64,000 nt of DNA, taken from the NCBI GenBank assembly GCA_913063435.1, contig CAJXYI010000002.1, forward strand, positions 1 to 64,000. Direction: 5' to 3'. Made by a program: the position numbers and the translations under genes. The notes under the pieces are model-generated. The model was not told the origin of the DNA, did no database searches, and was given only the letters and a program-made list of their open reading frames with translations. Source of the DNA: an uncultured Actinomycetales bacterium. GTDB taxonomy: Bacteria > Actinomycetota > Actinomycetes > S36-B12. Numbering within the stretch: position 1 is the first letter of the stretch; each line of letters starts with the position of its first letter. This document shows, piece after piece, positions 1-8,733 of this stretch.

Positions 1-41
1 CCCCCAGACCTCGACTCGCGCACCAGGTCGGTGGTCACTGC

Positions 42-127
42 TGGTGGCAGGTGCAGGATTCGAACCTGCGTAGGCTTGCGCCGACGGATTTACAGTCCGC
101 TCCCATTGGCCGCTCGGGCAACCTGCC
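42..127 (-). tRNA. tRNA-Tyr (GTA anticodon), long variable arm, encoded CCA
   Basis: Reverse complement has acceptor stem GGCAGGT/ACCTGCC, anticodon loop CTGTAAA, T-loop GGTTCGAATCC and terminal ACCA. Confidence 0.92.
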
Positions 128-321
128 GCACCCGCTGAGCGGGCCCGCTCATGCTACTAGTGGCCCCGGCCGATGCTTGGAGCCCCCGGGGGACGATGCG
201 TCGCGGACTTCCCCCACCACTCGCGATACAAGGAACGGACCGGTGCTCCGGTCGGTGCTCGGGTTAGATCGATTCGCGGACAGGGTGCGCGGTCGTCGTG
301 ACTACCGGCACAATGTCACCC

Positions 322-813
322 ATGGCCGACAACAGTTTCGACATCGTGTCCGAGGTCGACCGCCAAGAGGTCGACAATGCGTTGCAGCAGGCAGCCAAGG
401 AGCTCGCCCAGCGCTTCGACTTCAAGAACACCGGCGCCGCGATCACCTGGTCGGGCGAGATGGGTGTGGAGATCGAGGCCGAGACCGAGGACCGGGTGCG
501 GGCTGCACTGGAGGTCTTCAAGGATAAGTTGGTCAAGCGCGGGATCAGCCTGAAGGCGCTCGAAGCGGGAGAGCCCCGAGTGTCGGGCAAGGTGCACAAG
601 ATCACCTGCACCCTCAAAGCCGGGATCAGTCAGGAGCAGGCCAAGAAACTCGGCAAACTCATCCGGGACGAAGGACCCAAGAAGATCAAGGTCCAGGTGC
701 AAGGTGACGAACTCCGTGTCTCGAGTTCCAGCCGTGACGATCTACAGGCGGTTATCGCCTTGGTCAAGGAAGCCGACCTCGAGTTCCCCGTGCAGTTCAC
801 GAACTACCGCTAA
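322..813 (+). CDS. yajQ: YajQ family nucleotide-binding protein
   Basis: [35 protein letters not shown] matches the YajQ family; internal ATG chosen over the ORF start at 298. Confidence 0.93.
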   Translation: MADNSFDIVSEVDRQEVDNALQQAAKELAQRFDFKNTGAAITWSGEMGVEIEAETEDRVRAALEVFKDKLVKRGISLKALEAGEPRVSGKVHKITCTLKAGISQEQAKKLGKLIRDEGPKKIKVQVQGDELRVSSSSRDDLQAVIALVKEADLEFPVQFTNYR

Positions 814-1238
814 CGGTCGATGCTCAAGGCATCGATTCCCGCAACGAGATCAGACTTCGCACTCGCGCTCGGTTGCAACGCTGGAGACCAGGCGAGAGCG
901 TCGAACGGGCATACCTCGACGCAGATCCCGCAGAACATGCACAGGCCCCAGTCGATGGTGAACGTGTCGAGCACTGCGACGCTACGCGGCCTCCGGCTAC
1001 CAGGTTCGTCGATCTGCTCCGTGTGACTGGACAACTCGATGCACCATACGGGGCATTCGCGAACGCACAGCATGCACGAGGTGCAGGCCGGGGTGTCCAG
1101 AATGATCGTTCCATGGGCCTGCGCCGTTTCATGGGCCTGCGCCGTTTCATGAGCCTGCGCCGTTTCATGAGCCTGTGCCACGACCTGCTCGTCCGGCTGC
1201 AGATGCTGATCGGATTCATCGGGCTCAACGTTGCGCAT
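810..1238 (-). CDS. NuoI-like 2x[4Fe-4S] ferredoxin-type protein
   Basis: Two complete motifs: [12 protein letters not shown] and [12 protein letters not shown]; follows NuoC-like and NuoB-like ORFs. Confidence 0.8.
   Translation of the reverse strand: MRNVEPDESDQHLQPDEQVVAQAHETAQAHETAQAHETAQAHGTIILDTPACTSCMLCVRECPVWCIELSSHTEQIDEPGSRRPRSVAVLDTFTIDWGLCMFCGICVEVCPFDALAWSPALQPSASAKSDLVAGIDALSIDR
1112..1180 (-). repeat. About four tandem 18-bp units encoding (AQAHET)n in the ferredoxin-like ORF
   Basis: catgggcctgcgccgttt repeated at 1112, 1130, 1148 (one change), with a partial unit at 1166. Confidence 0.9.
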
Positions 1239-1800
1239 CGGAACCTCCCCGTTCAGACGAGTCGGTCAGCCAAGCCTGCGGCACGCCGGGTGGACGAAGC
1301 ACCCGGCGCGAGCGACGCGATCTCGTCTCGCCGCCACCGGGTTCGTGGACTCCCGGCCACGGGGTGGTCAATCGCGCCACCAACGGTGTCCGTTTGCGCA
1401 GCGGATATTCGAGTTGCGACGCGGGATGCTTCCCGCCGATGTCGCGGCCTGCCAGCAGCAGCGGTCGGTCGTGGGGCTGAGCGGCACCGGTGAATTCAAC
1501 GCCGAACATCTCGTGGATCTCGCGTTCATGCCAGGCAGCTGCGGCGAACAGATCGGTCACCGATTCGATCTCGGGTTCATCCTGCACTCGACGAATCCAC
1601 CGCCGCGCTCGATCACCGGGCCGCAGCAGATGGGCGAGAAACTCCCACGGTCCGAGCTCACCCGAATCGAGGTTCGTGCGATCGACAACCGTCAGCAGAT
1701 CGAGGAACACGAAACCGGCCCCGTGGGCGGCAGTCAACGCATCGCGCCACGACTGCGCCCCGGAGTCGATCTCAGCGTCAGCATCCATCTCGATGAGCAT
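1225..1800 (-). CDS. NuoC-like complex I 30-kDa subunit paralog
   Basis: [46 protein letters not shown] resembles the NuoC signature. Confidence 0.75.
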   Translation of the reverse strand: MLIEMDADAEIDSGAQSWRDALTAAHGAGFVFLDLLTVVDRTNLDSGELGPWEFLAHLLRPGDRARRWIRRVQDEPEIESVTDLFAAAAWHEREIHEMFGVEFTGAAQPHDRPLLLAGRDIGGKHPASQLEYPLRKRTPLVARLTTPWPGVHEPGGGETRSRRSRRVLRPPGVPQAWLTDSSERGGSDAQR

Positions 1801-2286
1801 TCAACTCGCCTTCCCTGCGGTAACGCTGGATTCGGCGAGTCCCGCGAGCGCTTCGATCAAAGCCTCCGGACGTGGTGGGCACCCGGGCACGTATCGGGTG
1901 ACGGGGATCGCATGGTCGATTCCTGGAGCGACGGCATAGGAATCCCAGTAGGGCCCCCCGGAGATCGTGCAGGCACCGAAGGCGAGCGCCGCACGCGGCT
2001 GAGTCAGGCCCTCCCACACGCGAAGCAGGGCTGGCTCCAGCGCGTGCGTGAGTGTTCCCGACACGATGAGCACATCGACGGTCTGCTGGTCGGCCTCCGG
2101 TCCGACCGCCGCGGACGCGTCCTCCGTGGGCTCGGGCACCAGCAGACCACGCGATACTGCAGCGACGAACTCCACCGCGCAGCAGGCCAAACCCAGGTCG
2201 GCAACGTGGGCGCGCAGGTGCGGCATTCCGGGAACTCGATATCGGCGGATGAGGGCCATCGTGCCCAGGATAGTGCCCATCCGCAT
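1801..2286 (-). CDS. NuoB-like complex I 20-kDa subunit paralog
   Basis: LGLACCAVEF, GTLTHALEPALLRVWEGL, GACTISGG and [11 protein letters not shown]; all four N2-cluster cysteines retained. Start uncertain (2349, 2286 or 2259). Confidence 0.78.
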   Translation of the reverse strand: MRMGTILGTMALIRRYRVPGMPHLRAHVADLGLACCAVEFVAAVSRGLLVPEPTEDASAAVGPEADQQTVDVLIVSGTLTHALEPALLRVWEGLTQPRAALAFGACTISGGPYWDSYAVAPGIDHAIPVTRYVPGCPPRPEALIEALAGLAESSVTAGKAS

Positions 2287-2384
2287 CCCCGTGTGTTGCC
2301 GCAGAACGCACAGCGGCCGGGCTGGGCACTTCGTCGAGACCGGTTGCACACTCGCGTCTGACTGTCTCGCGATACCGTGGTCGG

Positions 2385-4355
2385 GTGACTTCGCCGGCCC
2401 AATCCCGCGACCACCAGGTATCCGCTGAAACCTCGGCGACCTCTCCCCCTGCGAACCTCGAGCACGACACTCCGCTGGACAAGGACACGGTGACCCTCGG
2501 CCAGGTTGTCATTCGCCTTGCCGGGGATTCCGGGGACGGCATGCAGCTGACCGGCGACCGATTCACCTCCGAGACTGCAGGCCTCGGCAACGACCTGTCC
2601 ACCCTGCCGGACTTCCCCGCCGAGATCCGCGCCCCGGCCGGCACGTTGCCCGGAGTCTCGGCCTTCCAACTGCATTTCGCCGATCACGACATCATGACCC
2701 CGGGCGATCGACCCGACGTGCTCGTCGCGATGAACCCGGCGGCGTTGAAGGCCAATATCGAGGCGCTGCGACCCGGCGGAGACCTGCTGGTGAATACCGA
2801 TGAATTCACCAGTCGCAATCTCGCCAAGGTCGGCTATGACGCCAATCCACTGGAAGACGGTTCGCTCGAGGATTACCGGGTCCACCCCATCCCCCTCACC
2901 TCGATGACGGTCGAGGCCCTGGCCGATTTCGATGTCTCGAAGAAGGAAGCCGAGCGAGCCAAGAACATGTTCGCGCTTGGTTTGCTGTGCTGGCTGTACA
3001 GCAGGCCTACCGAGGGCACCATGGCATTCCTGCGATCGAAATTCGGGGCCAAGCCCGACATCCTCGCGGCGAATATCGCCGCCTTCGAAGCCGGCTGGTC
3101 ATTCGGTGAGACCACCGAGGACTTCTCTGTCCGGTACGAGGTCAAGCCAGCACCAATGGGTGCAGGGGTGTACCGCAACATCTCCGGCAACCTCGCCCTG
3201 TCCTACGGACTGGTTGCCGCCGGTGTGCAGTCGGGACTGCCGGTGTTCCTCGGCAGTTATCCGATCACCCCAGCGTCGGACATCCTGCACGAGTTGAGCA
3301 AGCACAAAACGTTCGGCGTGACGACATTCCAGGCCGAGGATGAGATCGCCGGAATCGGTGCTGCACTCGGAGCCTCCTATGGTGGCGCACTGGGGGTGAC
3401 CACGACCTCAGGACCGGGAATCGCGCTGAAATCCGAAACCATCGGCCTGGCGGTGTCATTGGAACTACCGCTGATCATCATCGACGTGCAGCGCGGTGGA
3501 CCATCGACCGGTTTGCCGACCAAAACCGAACAGGCTGATCTCCTGCAGGCGATGTTCGGCCGCAACGGCGAGGCTCCCGTCCCGATCGTGGCGCCCTGCT
3601 CACCCGGTGACTGCTTCGATGCGGCCGTCGAGGCGGCTCGCATCGCCATCACCTACCGCACCCCGGTGTTCCTACTCTCCGACGGCTATCTCGCCAACGG
3701 ATCCGAGCCCTGGCGCATCCCCGCTGTCGACACCCTGCCGGTGATCGATCCGGGCTTCGCCACCGAACCCAACCACGGGGTCGACACCGAGAACCCGGAG
3801 TTCTGGCCCTATGTGCGCGACCCGGAAACGCTGGCCCGCCCCTGGGCGGTGCCGGGAACTGCAGGCCTGGAACACCGCATCGGTGGATTGGAGAAGGCCG
3901 ACGGCTCCGGAGCGATCTCCTACGATCCCGACAACCACGACCGGATGGTGCGCCTGCGCCAGGCCAAGGTGGATGCCATCGCCCGCAGCATCCCGCCCCT
4001 GCAGGTCGAGGATCCCGACGGCGATGCGCGCGTGCTCGTCATCGGGTGGGGGTCCACCTACGGCCCGATCGGTGCGGCCTGCCGGAAACTGCGCGCAGCC
4101 GGACACTCGGTAGCCCAGGCCCACCTACGCCATCTCAATCCGATGCCGGAGAACACCGAGCAGGTGCTGCGCGATTACGACCGGGTCATCGTTCCGGAGA
4201 TGAACCTCGGCCAACTCGCCCTGCTGTTGCGCGGCAGGTTCCTCGTCGATGCCATCGGCTATAACCGCGTCCGGGGGCTGCCCTTCACCTCCGACGAACT
4301 CGCCGAGACCATCAGCGATGTCATCGCCCACCTCGACACACCGGCCAGGACGTGA
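2385..4355 (+). CDS. korA: 2-oxoacid:ferredoxin oxidoreductase subunit alpha (KorA type, fused gamma-alpha)
   Basis: RLAGDSGDGMQLTGDRF and GSYPITPASDILHELSKHKTFGVTTFQAEDEIAGIGAALGASYGG. Confidence 0.93.
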   Translation: MTSPAQSRDHQVSAETSATSPPANLEHDTPLDKDTVTLGQVVIRLAGDSGDGMQLTGDRFTSETAGLGNDLSTLPDFPAEIRAPAGTLPGVSAFQLHFADHDIMTPGDRPDVLVAMNPAALKANIEALRPGGDLLVNTDEFTSRNLAKVGYDANPLEDGSLEDYRVHPIPLTSMTVEALADFDVSKKEAERAKNMFALGLLCWLYSRPTEGTMAFLRSKFGAKPDILAANIAAFEAGWSFGETTEDFSVRYEVKPAPMGAGVYRNISGNLALSYGLVAAGVQSGLPVFLGSYPITPASDILHELSKHKTFGVTTFQAEDEIAGIGAALGASYGGALGVTTTSGPGIALKSETIGLAVSLELPLIIIDVQRGGPSTGLPTKTEQADLLQAMFGRNGEAPVPIVAPCSPGDCFDAAVEAARIAITYRTPVFLLSDGYLANGSEPWRIPAVDTLPVIDPGFATEPNHGVDTENPEFWPYVRDPETLARPWAVPGTAGLEHRIGGLEKADGSGAISYDPDNHDRMVRLRQAKVDAIARSIPPLQVEDPDGDARVLVIGWGSTYGPIGAACRKLRAAGHSVAQAHLRHLNPMPENTEQVLRDYDRVIVPEMNLGQLALLLRGRFLVDAIGYNRVRGLPFTSDELAETISDVIAHLDTPART

Positions 4356-4368
4356 GGGAGACACCACG

Positions 4369-5436
4369 ATGAACCCCGCCATCACACCATCGGCATTTCC
4401 GGCTCTCGATCTAGTGCCCAAGACCGATGAACCGCAGAAGGCCAAGGACTTCAAAAGCGACCAGGAGGTCCGCTGGTGCCCCGGGTGTGGTGACTACGCG
4501 ATTCTCGCGGCAGTACAGGGGTTCCTTCCCGAGCTCGGTCTGCGCCGAGAGAACATCGTGTTCGTCTCCGGAATCGGCTGCTCCTCGCGATTCCCCTACT
4601 ACATGAACACCTACGGCCTGCATTCGATTCACGGACGAGCGCCTGCGATCGCCACGGGCCTGGCCGTATCTCGTCCCGATCTGTCGGTCTGGGTCATCAC
4701 CGGTGACGGCGACGCACTGTCAATCGGTGGTAACCACCTCATCCACGCCTTGCGCCGCAATGTCAACCTGAAGATCCTGCTGTTCAACAACCGCATCTAC
4801 GGCTTGACCAAGGGACAGTACTCACCGACATCGGAGACCGGCAAGATCACCAAATCCACTCCGATGGGTTCCCTCGACTATTCCTTCAACCCGGTGTCCG
4901 TCGCACTCGGTGCTGAGGCGACCTTCGTCGCTCGCACCATCGACTCGGATCGAAAGCACCTGACATCGGTGCTGCGCGCCGCGGCTGCCCACGAGGGGAC
5001 TGCACTGGTCGAGATCTATCAAAATTGCAATATCTTCAACGACCATGCCTGGGAGCCGCTGAAGGATGGCGATACCCGTGACGACATGCTGATCCGGCTC
5101 GAACACGGAGAACCCATCCGATTCGGCACCAACGGTGACCGTGTCGTGGTTCGTGGCGCCGATGGTCACGTAGGTGTGGTGGCGGCATCAGAGGTCGACG
5201 ATTCGCAGATCCTGAGCCATGATGCCCATGCCGACGACCCGGGCTTGGCCTTCGCCCTATCTCGCCTGTCCGATCCGCACACCCTGGCTGACACTCCGAT
5301 CGGAGTGTTCCGAGATGTCTCCCGCCCTTCCTATGACCGCATGGCCCGGGAACAGATGGCGGCCGCTCGAGCCGCCAAGGGCGAAGGGGATCTCGCTGTC
5401 CTGCTGGCTGGCTCGGATACCTGGACCGTCTCCTGA
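4369..5436 (+). CDS. korB: 2-oxoacid:ferredoxin oxidoreductase subunit beta (KorB)
   Basis: VRWCPGCGDYAILAAVQ, GIGCSSRFPYYMNTYG, GDGDALSIGGNH (TPP-binding). Confidence 0.94.
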   Translation: MNPAITPSAFPALDLVPKTDEPQKAKDFKSDQEVRWCPGCGDYAILAAVQGFLPELGLRRENIVFVSGIGCSSRFPYYMNTYGLHSIHGRAPAIATGLAVSRPDLSVWVITGDGDALSIGGNHLIHALRRNVNLKILLFNNRIYGLTKGQYSPTSETGKITKSTPMGSLDYSFNPVSVALGAEATFVARTIDSDRKHLTSVLRAAAAHEGTALVEIYQNCNIFNDHAWEPLKDGDTRDDMLIRLEHGEPIRFGTNGDRVVVRGADGHVGVVAASEVDDSQILSHDAHADDPGLAFALSRLSDPHTLADTPIGVFRDVSRPSYDRMAREQMAAARAAKGEGDLAVLLAGSDTWTVS

Positions 5437-5474
5437 GCGCAGCAACACCCGCGCACACGAACCTATGGCGTGGG

Positions 5475-6368
5475 TTGGGCTTCGCTGGCATCGCCTACGG
5501 GCTCTGGGGCGCGTTTCCGCTGTATTTCGCGCTCTTGGACTCGGTGTCCCCCGTCGAGGTCGTGGCGCATCGAGTGATCTGGTCGCTGGTGTTCCTGCTG
5601 ATCGTCATCGCCTCCCTTCGCGGGTGGGCGTCGGTTAGCTCAGTCCTTCGCTCTACGAGATCGGTTGCGCTCCTCGCTCTCGCAGCGGTCGCGATAACCG
5701 TGAATTGGACGACGTACGTCTATGCCGTCAGCACCGACCAGGTTGTGGAGTCATCACTGGGATACTTCATCAATCCGCTCGTTTCCGTTGCCCTGGGCGT
5801 GGTGGTCCTGCGCGAGAAGCTACGCGGCGCGCAATGGGGTGCGGTCAGCCTCGCGACGCTAGGGGTGATCATCATCGGAATCGGTTCCGGCGCTACCCCG
5901 GTGATCGGCTTGACCCTGGCATTCTCGTTCGGCACGTACGGCTTGGTGAAGAAGATCGCCGGGGTCGATGCGATTCCCAGCCTCACCATCGAAACCGCGA
6001 TGCTGTTCCCCATCGCGGCAGCAGTACTCGCGGTTGCCGAGATCAACGGCTCGGCCGCATTCGTCATCGACGGTCTCGGCATCACGGCGCTGCTCGTTCT
6101 CCTTGGACCGATAACCGCCGTTCCCCTCCTCGCATACGTCGCAGCAGCCAATCGCCTGCCGCTGAGCACTCTGGGGATCACGCAGTATCTGACGCCCACC
6201 GTTCTGTTCATTCTCGGTCTGACCGTCTTCGCCGAATCCGTCACCGTCACGGAATGGTCCGGTTTCATCGTCATCTGGCTAGCCCTGCTCTGGTTCACCA
6301 TCGACCTGTATCGACACTCCCGTCGTCCGACGCGGGCCCAGGAACTCGAGGTGACCGAACCGACCTGA
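5475..6368 (+). CDS. rarD: EamA-family transporter, RarD type
   Basis: GIAYGLWGAFPLYFALLDSVSPVEVVAHRVIWSL and multiple TM segments; start codon uncertain. Confidence 0.88.
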   Translation: MGFAGIAYGLWGAFPLYFALLDSVSPVEVVAHRVIWSLVFLLIVIASLRGWASVSSVLRSTRSVALLALAAVAITVNWTTYVYAVSTDQVVESSLGYFINPLVSVALGVVVLREKLRGAQWGAVSLATLGVIIIGIGSGATPVIGLTLAFSFGTYGLVKKIAGVDAIPSLTIETAMLFPIAAAVLAVAEINGSAAFVIDGLGITALLVLLGPITAVPLLAYVAAANRLPLSTLGITQYLTPTVLFILGLTVFAESVTVTEWSGFIVIWLALLWFTIDLYRHSRRPTRAQELEVTEPT

Positions 6369-6411
6369 GGTGGGATGGGGGTATCCACAATCACCGTTCT
6401 AAAGTGCTGCT

Positions 6412-7593
6412 ATGACGTCCGATACGTGGAACACTCCGCAGCGCCAAGATCTGCGCAAACTCGTCACCGACTTCACCACCCGATCCATTACGCCGTACCT
6501 GCCTGACTGGGAGCGGCAGGAGCAACTCCCTCGCGAACTGCACCAGCAGGCTGCGGAACTCGGACTACTCGGACTCGGCTTTCCCGAGTCCTTGGGCGGT
6601 AGCGGTGGGGACTTCCTCGACGTCGTGGTAATGACCGAGGCGATGCTCGAAGCAGGTGCCAGCGGTGGTGTGATCTCGGCGCTGTTCACCCATGGAATCA
6701 GCCTGCCCCACGTGATCGATGAGCATGACCGACGCGAAGCCGCAGGCGATCCCGAAGGAGCTCGCTACCTCGCCGAGACCGTGATCCGACCTGTTCTGGC
6801 CGGGGAGATGATCAGTTCACTCGCAGTGACCGAACCCGATGGCGGTTCCGACGTCGCTCGCCTACGCACCAGCGCCACGCGCGTCGACGATGGATGGCGG
6901 GTCAATGGTGCCAAGACCTTCATCACCTCAGGTGTCCGCGCCGATCGCGTGGTGACCGCTGTACGCACCCCCGAGGCCGGGGACGGAGCAGCCGGCATCA
7001 CCTTGATGCTGCTCGATCCACAATCCCCCGGATACGCGACACCGCGGGCGCTGGAGAAGATGGGCTGGTGGTGTTCAGACACCGCGGAACTGTCCTTTAC
7101 TGATGTCCCGGTCATCGATCGAGATGTGCTCGGACTCGGGGAGGGATTCGGTTCGCTCGCTCGGCACTTCGTCTCCGAACGACTCTCGATCGCAGTCACG
7201 GCCTACGCGACCGCGCAGCGAAGTCTCGATCTCGCAGTCGCCTGGGCCCGTGACCGCGAGACATTCGGCCGCCCGCTCATCACCCGGCAGACGATTCGAC
7301 ATCTTCTGGTTGACATGTATCGACGCACCGACGTGGCTCGCACCTACACCCGCAGTGTCGCGCAGCGATACGCCGCGGGTGAGAACCTCGTCGTCGAGGC
7401 TGCGTTGGCCAAGCAGACCGCGGTGGAGACCGCGGAATTCGTCGTCGATCGAGCAGTGCAGATCCACGGAGGCATGGGATACATGCGCGAGGTCGAAATC
7501 GAACGGCACTACCGGGATGTGCGGGTGCTCGGCATCGGCGGTGGAGCGACCGAGGTGATGACCGATCTCGCAGCCCGCCTCCTCGGTTACTAA
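6412..7593 (+). CDS. Acyl-CoA dehydrogenase
   Basis: AVTEPDGGSDVARLRTSATR, QIHGGMGYMREVEIERHYRDVR. Confidence 0.93.
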   Translation: MTSDTWNTPQRQDLRKLVTDFTTRSITPYLPDWERQEQLPRELHQQAAELGLLGLGFPESLGGSGGDFLDVVVMTEAMLEAGASGGVISALFTHGISLPHVIDEHDRREAAGDPEGARYLAETVIRPVLAGEMISSLAVTEPDGGSDVARLRTSATRVDDGWRVNGAKTFITSGVRADRVVTAVRTPEAGDGAAGITLMLLDPQSPGYATPRALEKMGWWCSDTAELSFTDVPVIDRDVLGLGEGFGSLARHFVSERLSIAVTAYATAQRSLDLAVAWARDRETFGRPLITRQTIRHLLVDMYRRTDVARTYTRSVAQRYAAGENLVVEAALAKQTAVETAEFVVDRAVQIHGGMGYMREVEIERHYRDVRVLGIGGGATEVMTDLAARLLGY

Positions 7594-7607
7594 CCCCAAC
7601 TCCGAAC

Positions 7608-7680
7608 GGATGCGTCTGAGTTACCTGAATGGTCGCTAACTCGGGCAGTTAGCGACCATTCAGGTAACTCAGACGCATCC
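7608..7680. repeat. Perfect long palindrome (34-bp arms, 5-nt loop), copy 1 of a dispersed element
   Basis: GGATGCGTCTGAGTTACCTGAATGGTCGCTAACT-CGGGC-exact reverse complement. Confidence 0.95.
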
Positions 7681-7698
7681 TTGGCTGGGGCGCGGGGG

Positions 7699-8688
7699 TC
7701 AGCCGGTGCGGTCGACGACGTAGTCACACAGCGCTGACAGCGCATCCGTTGCCGGACCCGGTGGCAGATGCGCCAATTCCCCGCGGGCCCGATCCGCCCA
7801 CGCCCTGGCCTCATGACGTGCAGCAGTGATCGCCGGGTGTCCCCTCAGACGATTCAGCACCAGGGCATGTTCGCCATCGTCGTCGATTGGCCCGATCAAT
7901 GCTGCGTTCAACACGTCATCGTCACCATCGCGCAGTGCCATCAGCGCAGCGAGGGTAGGTACCCCCTCGCGCAGGTCGGTTCCCGGCGTCTTGCCGGATT
8001 GATCCGAGTCGCTGGTGATGTCCACGAGATCATCGGCTAGCTGGAAGGCGACGCCGATCTGCTCACCGAACCGGGTGAGGGTGTCCACCACCGGTTCCGA
8101 TGCACCCGAGAGCATCGCCCCGAATCGACATGACGTGGCGATCAGGGAGCCGGTCTTGTCGGCCAGAACCTGCAGATGATGAGTCACCGGGTCATCACCA
8201 TCGACCGGTCCCACGGTTTCGCGAATCTGCCCGGTGCACAGTCGCTCGAAGGTCCGGGCTTGGATTCGGACTGCCTCCGGGCCGAGATCGGCGAGGATGT
8301 CCGAGGCTCGAGCAAAGAGGAAATCGCCGGTCAAGATCGCAACCGTGTTGTCCCAGCGAGCGTTGGCCGACCGGGCACCTCGCCGCAGATCCGCCTCATC
8401 CATGACATCGTCGTGGTAGAGGGTCGCTAGGTGGGTCAGTTCGACGACCACCGCGGAAGGGACGACTCCCACTGCCTCCGGGTCGCCGTATCGTGCTGCC
8501 AGCAGCACCAGGAGCGGCCGGAACCTCTTGCCACCGGCATCGACGAGGTGTCGTGACGCCTCGGTGACGAAGGGATATTCGCTGCGGACTGAATCCCGCA
8601 GGAGCTTCTCGACCTGCTCCATGTCACGACGCAGATCCTCCGCGAGCATGCCATCGATGCCGAGACCGGCCAGGCTCGCGTAGTTCAC
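7699..8688 (-). CDS. Polyprenyl diphosphate synthase (menaquinone side chain type)
   Basis: LYHDDVMDEADLRRG and FQLADDLVDITSD aspartate-rich motifs. Confidence 0.92.
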   Translation of the reverse strand: MNYASLAGLGIDGMLAEDLRRDMEQVEKLLRDSVRSEYPFVTEASRHLVDAGGKRFRPLLVLLAARYGDPEAVGVVPSAVVVELTHLATLYHDDVMDEADLRRGARSANARWDNTVAILTGDFLFARASDILADLGPEAVRIQARTFERLCTGQIRETVGPVDGDDPVTHHLQVLADKTGSLIATSCRFGAMLSGASEPVVDTLTRFGEQIGVAFQLADDLVDITSDSDQSGKTPGTDLREGVPTLAALMALRDGDDDVLNAALIGPIDDDGEHALVLNRLRGHPAITAARHEARAWADRARGELAHLPPGPATDALSALCDYVVDRTG

Positions 8689-8733
8689 CGTGAGGATCCC
8701 TTCCAGAAACTGTCGATGTCGCTATCGACGGTA

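Noticed and set aside
1231-2361. 376-aa plus-strand ORF antisense to the NuoB/C-like genes
   Set aside because: Composition matches a shadow frame; the minus-strand frames contain coherent Nuo motifs.
7608-7680. Palindrome as a standard intrinsic terminator
   Set aside because: 34-bp perfect stem, no T-tract on either side, and a near-identical copy elsewhere make a simple terminator a poor explanation, although a terminator role is not excluded.
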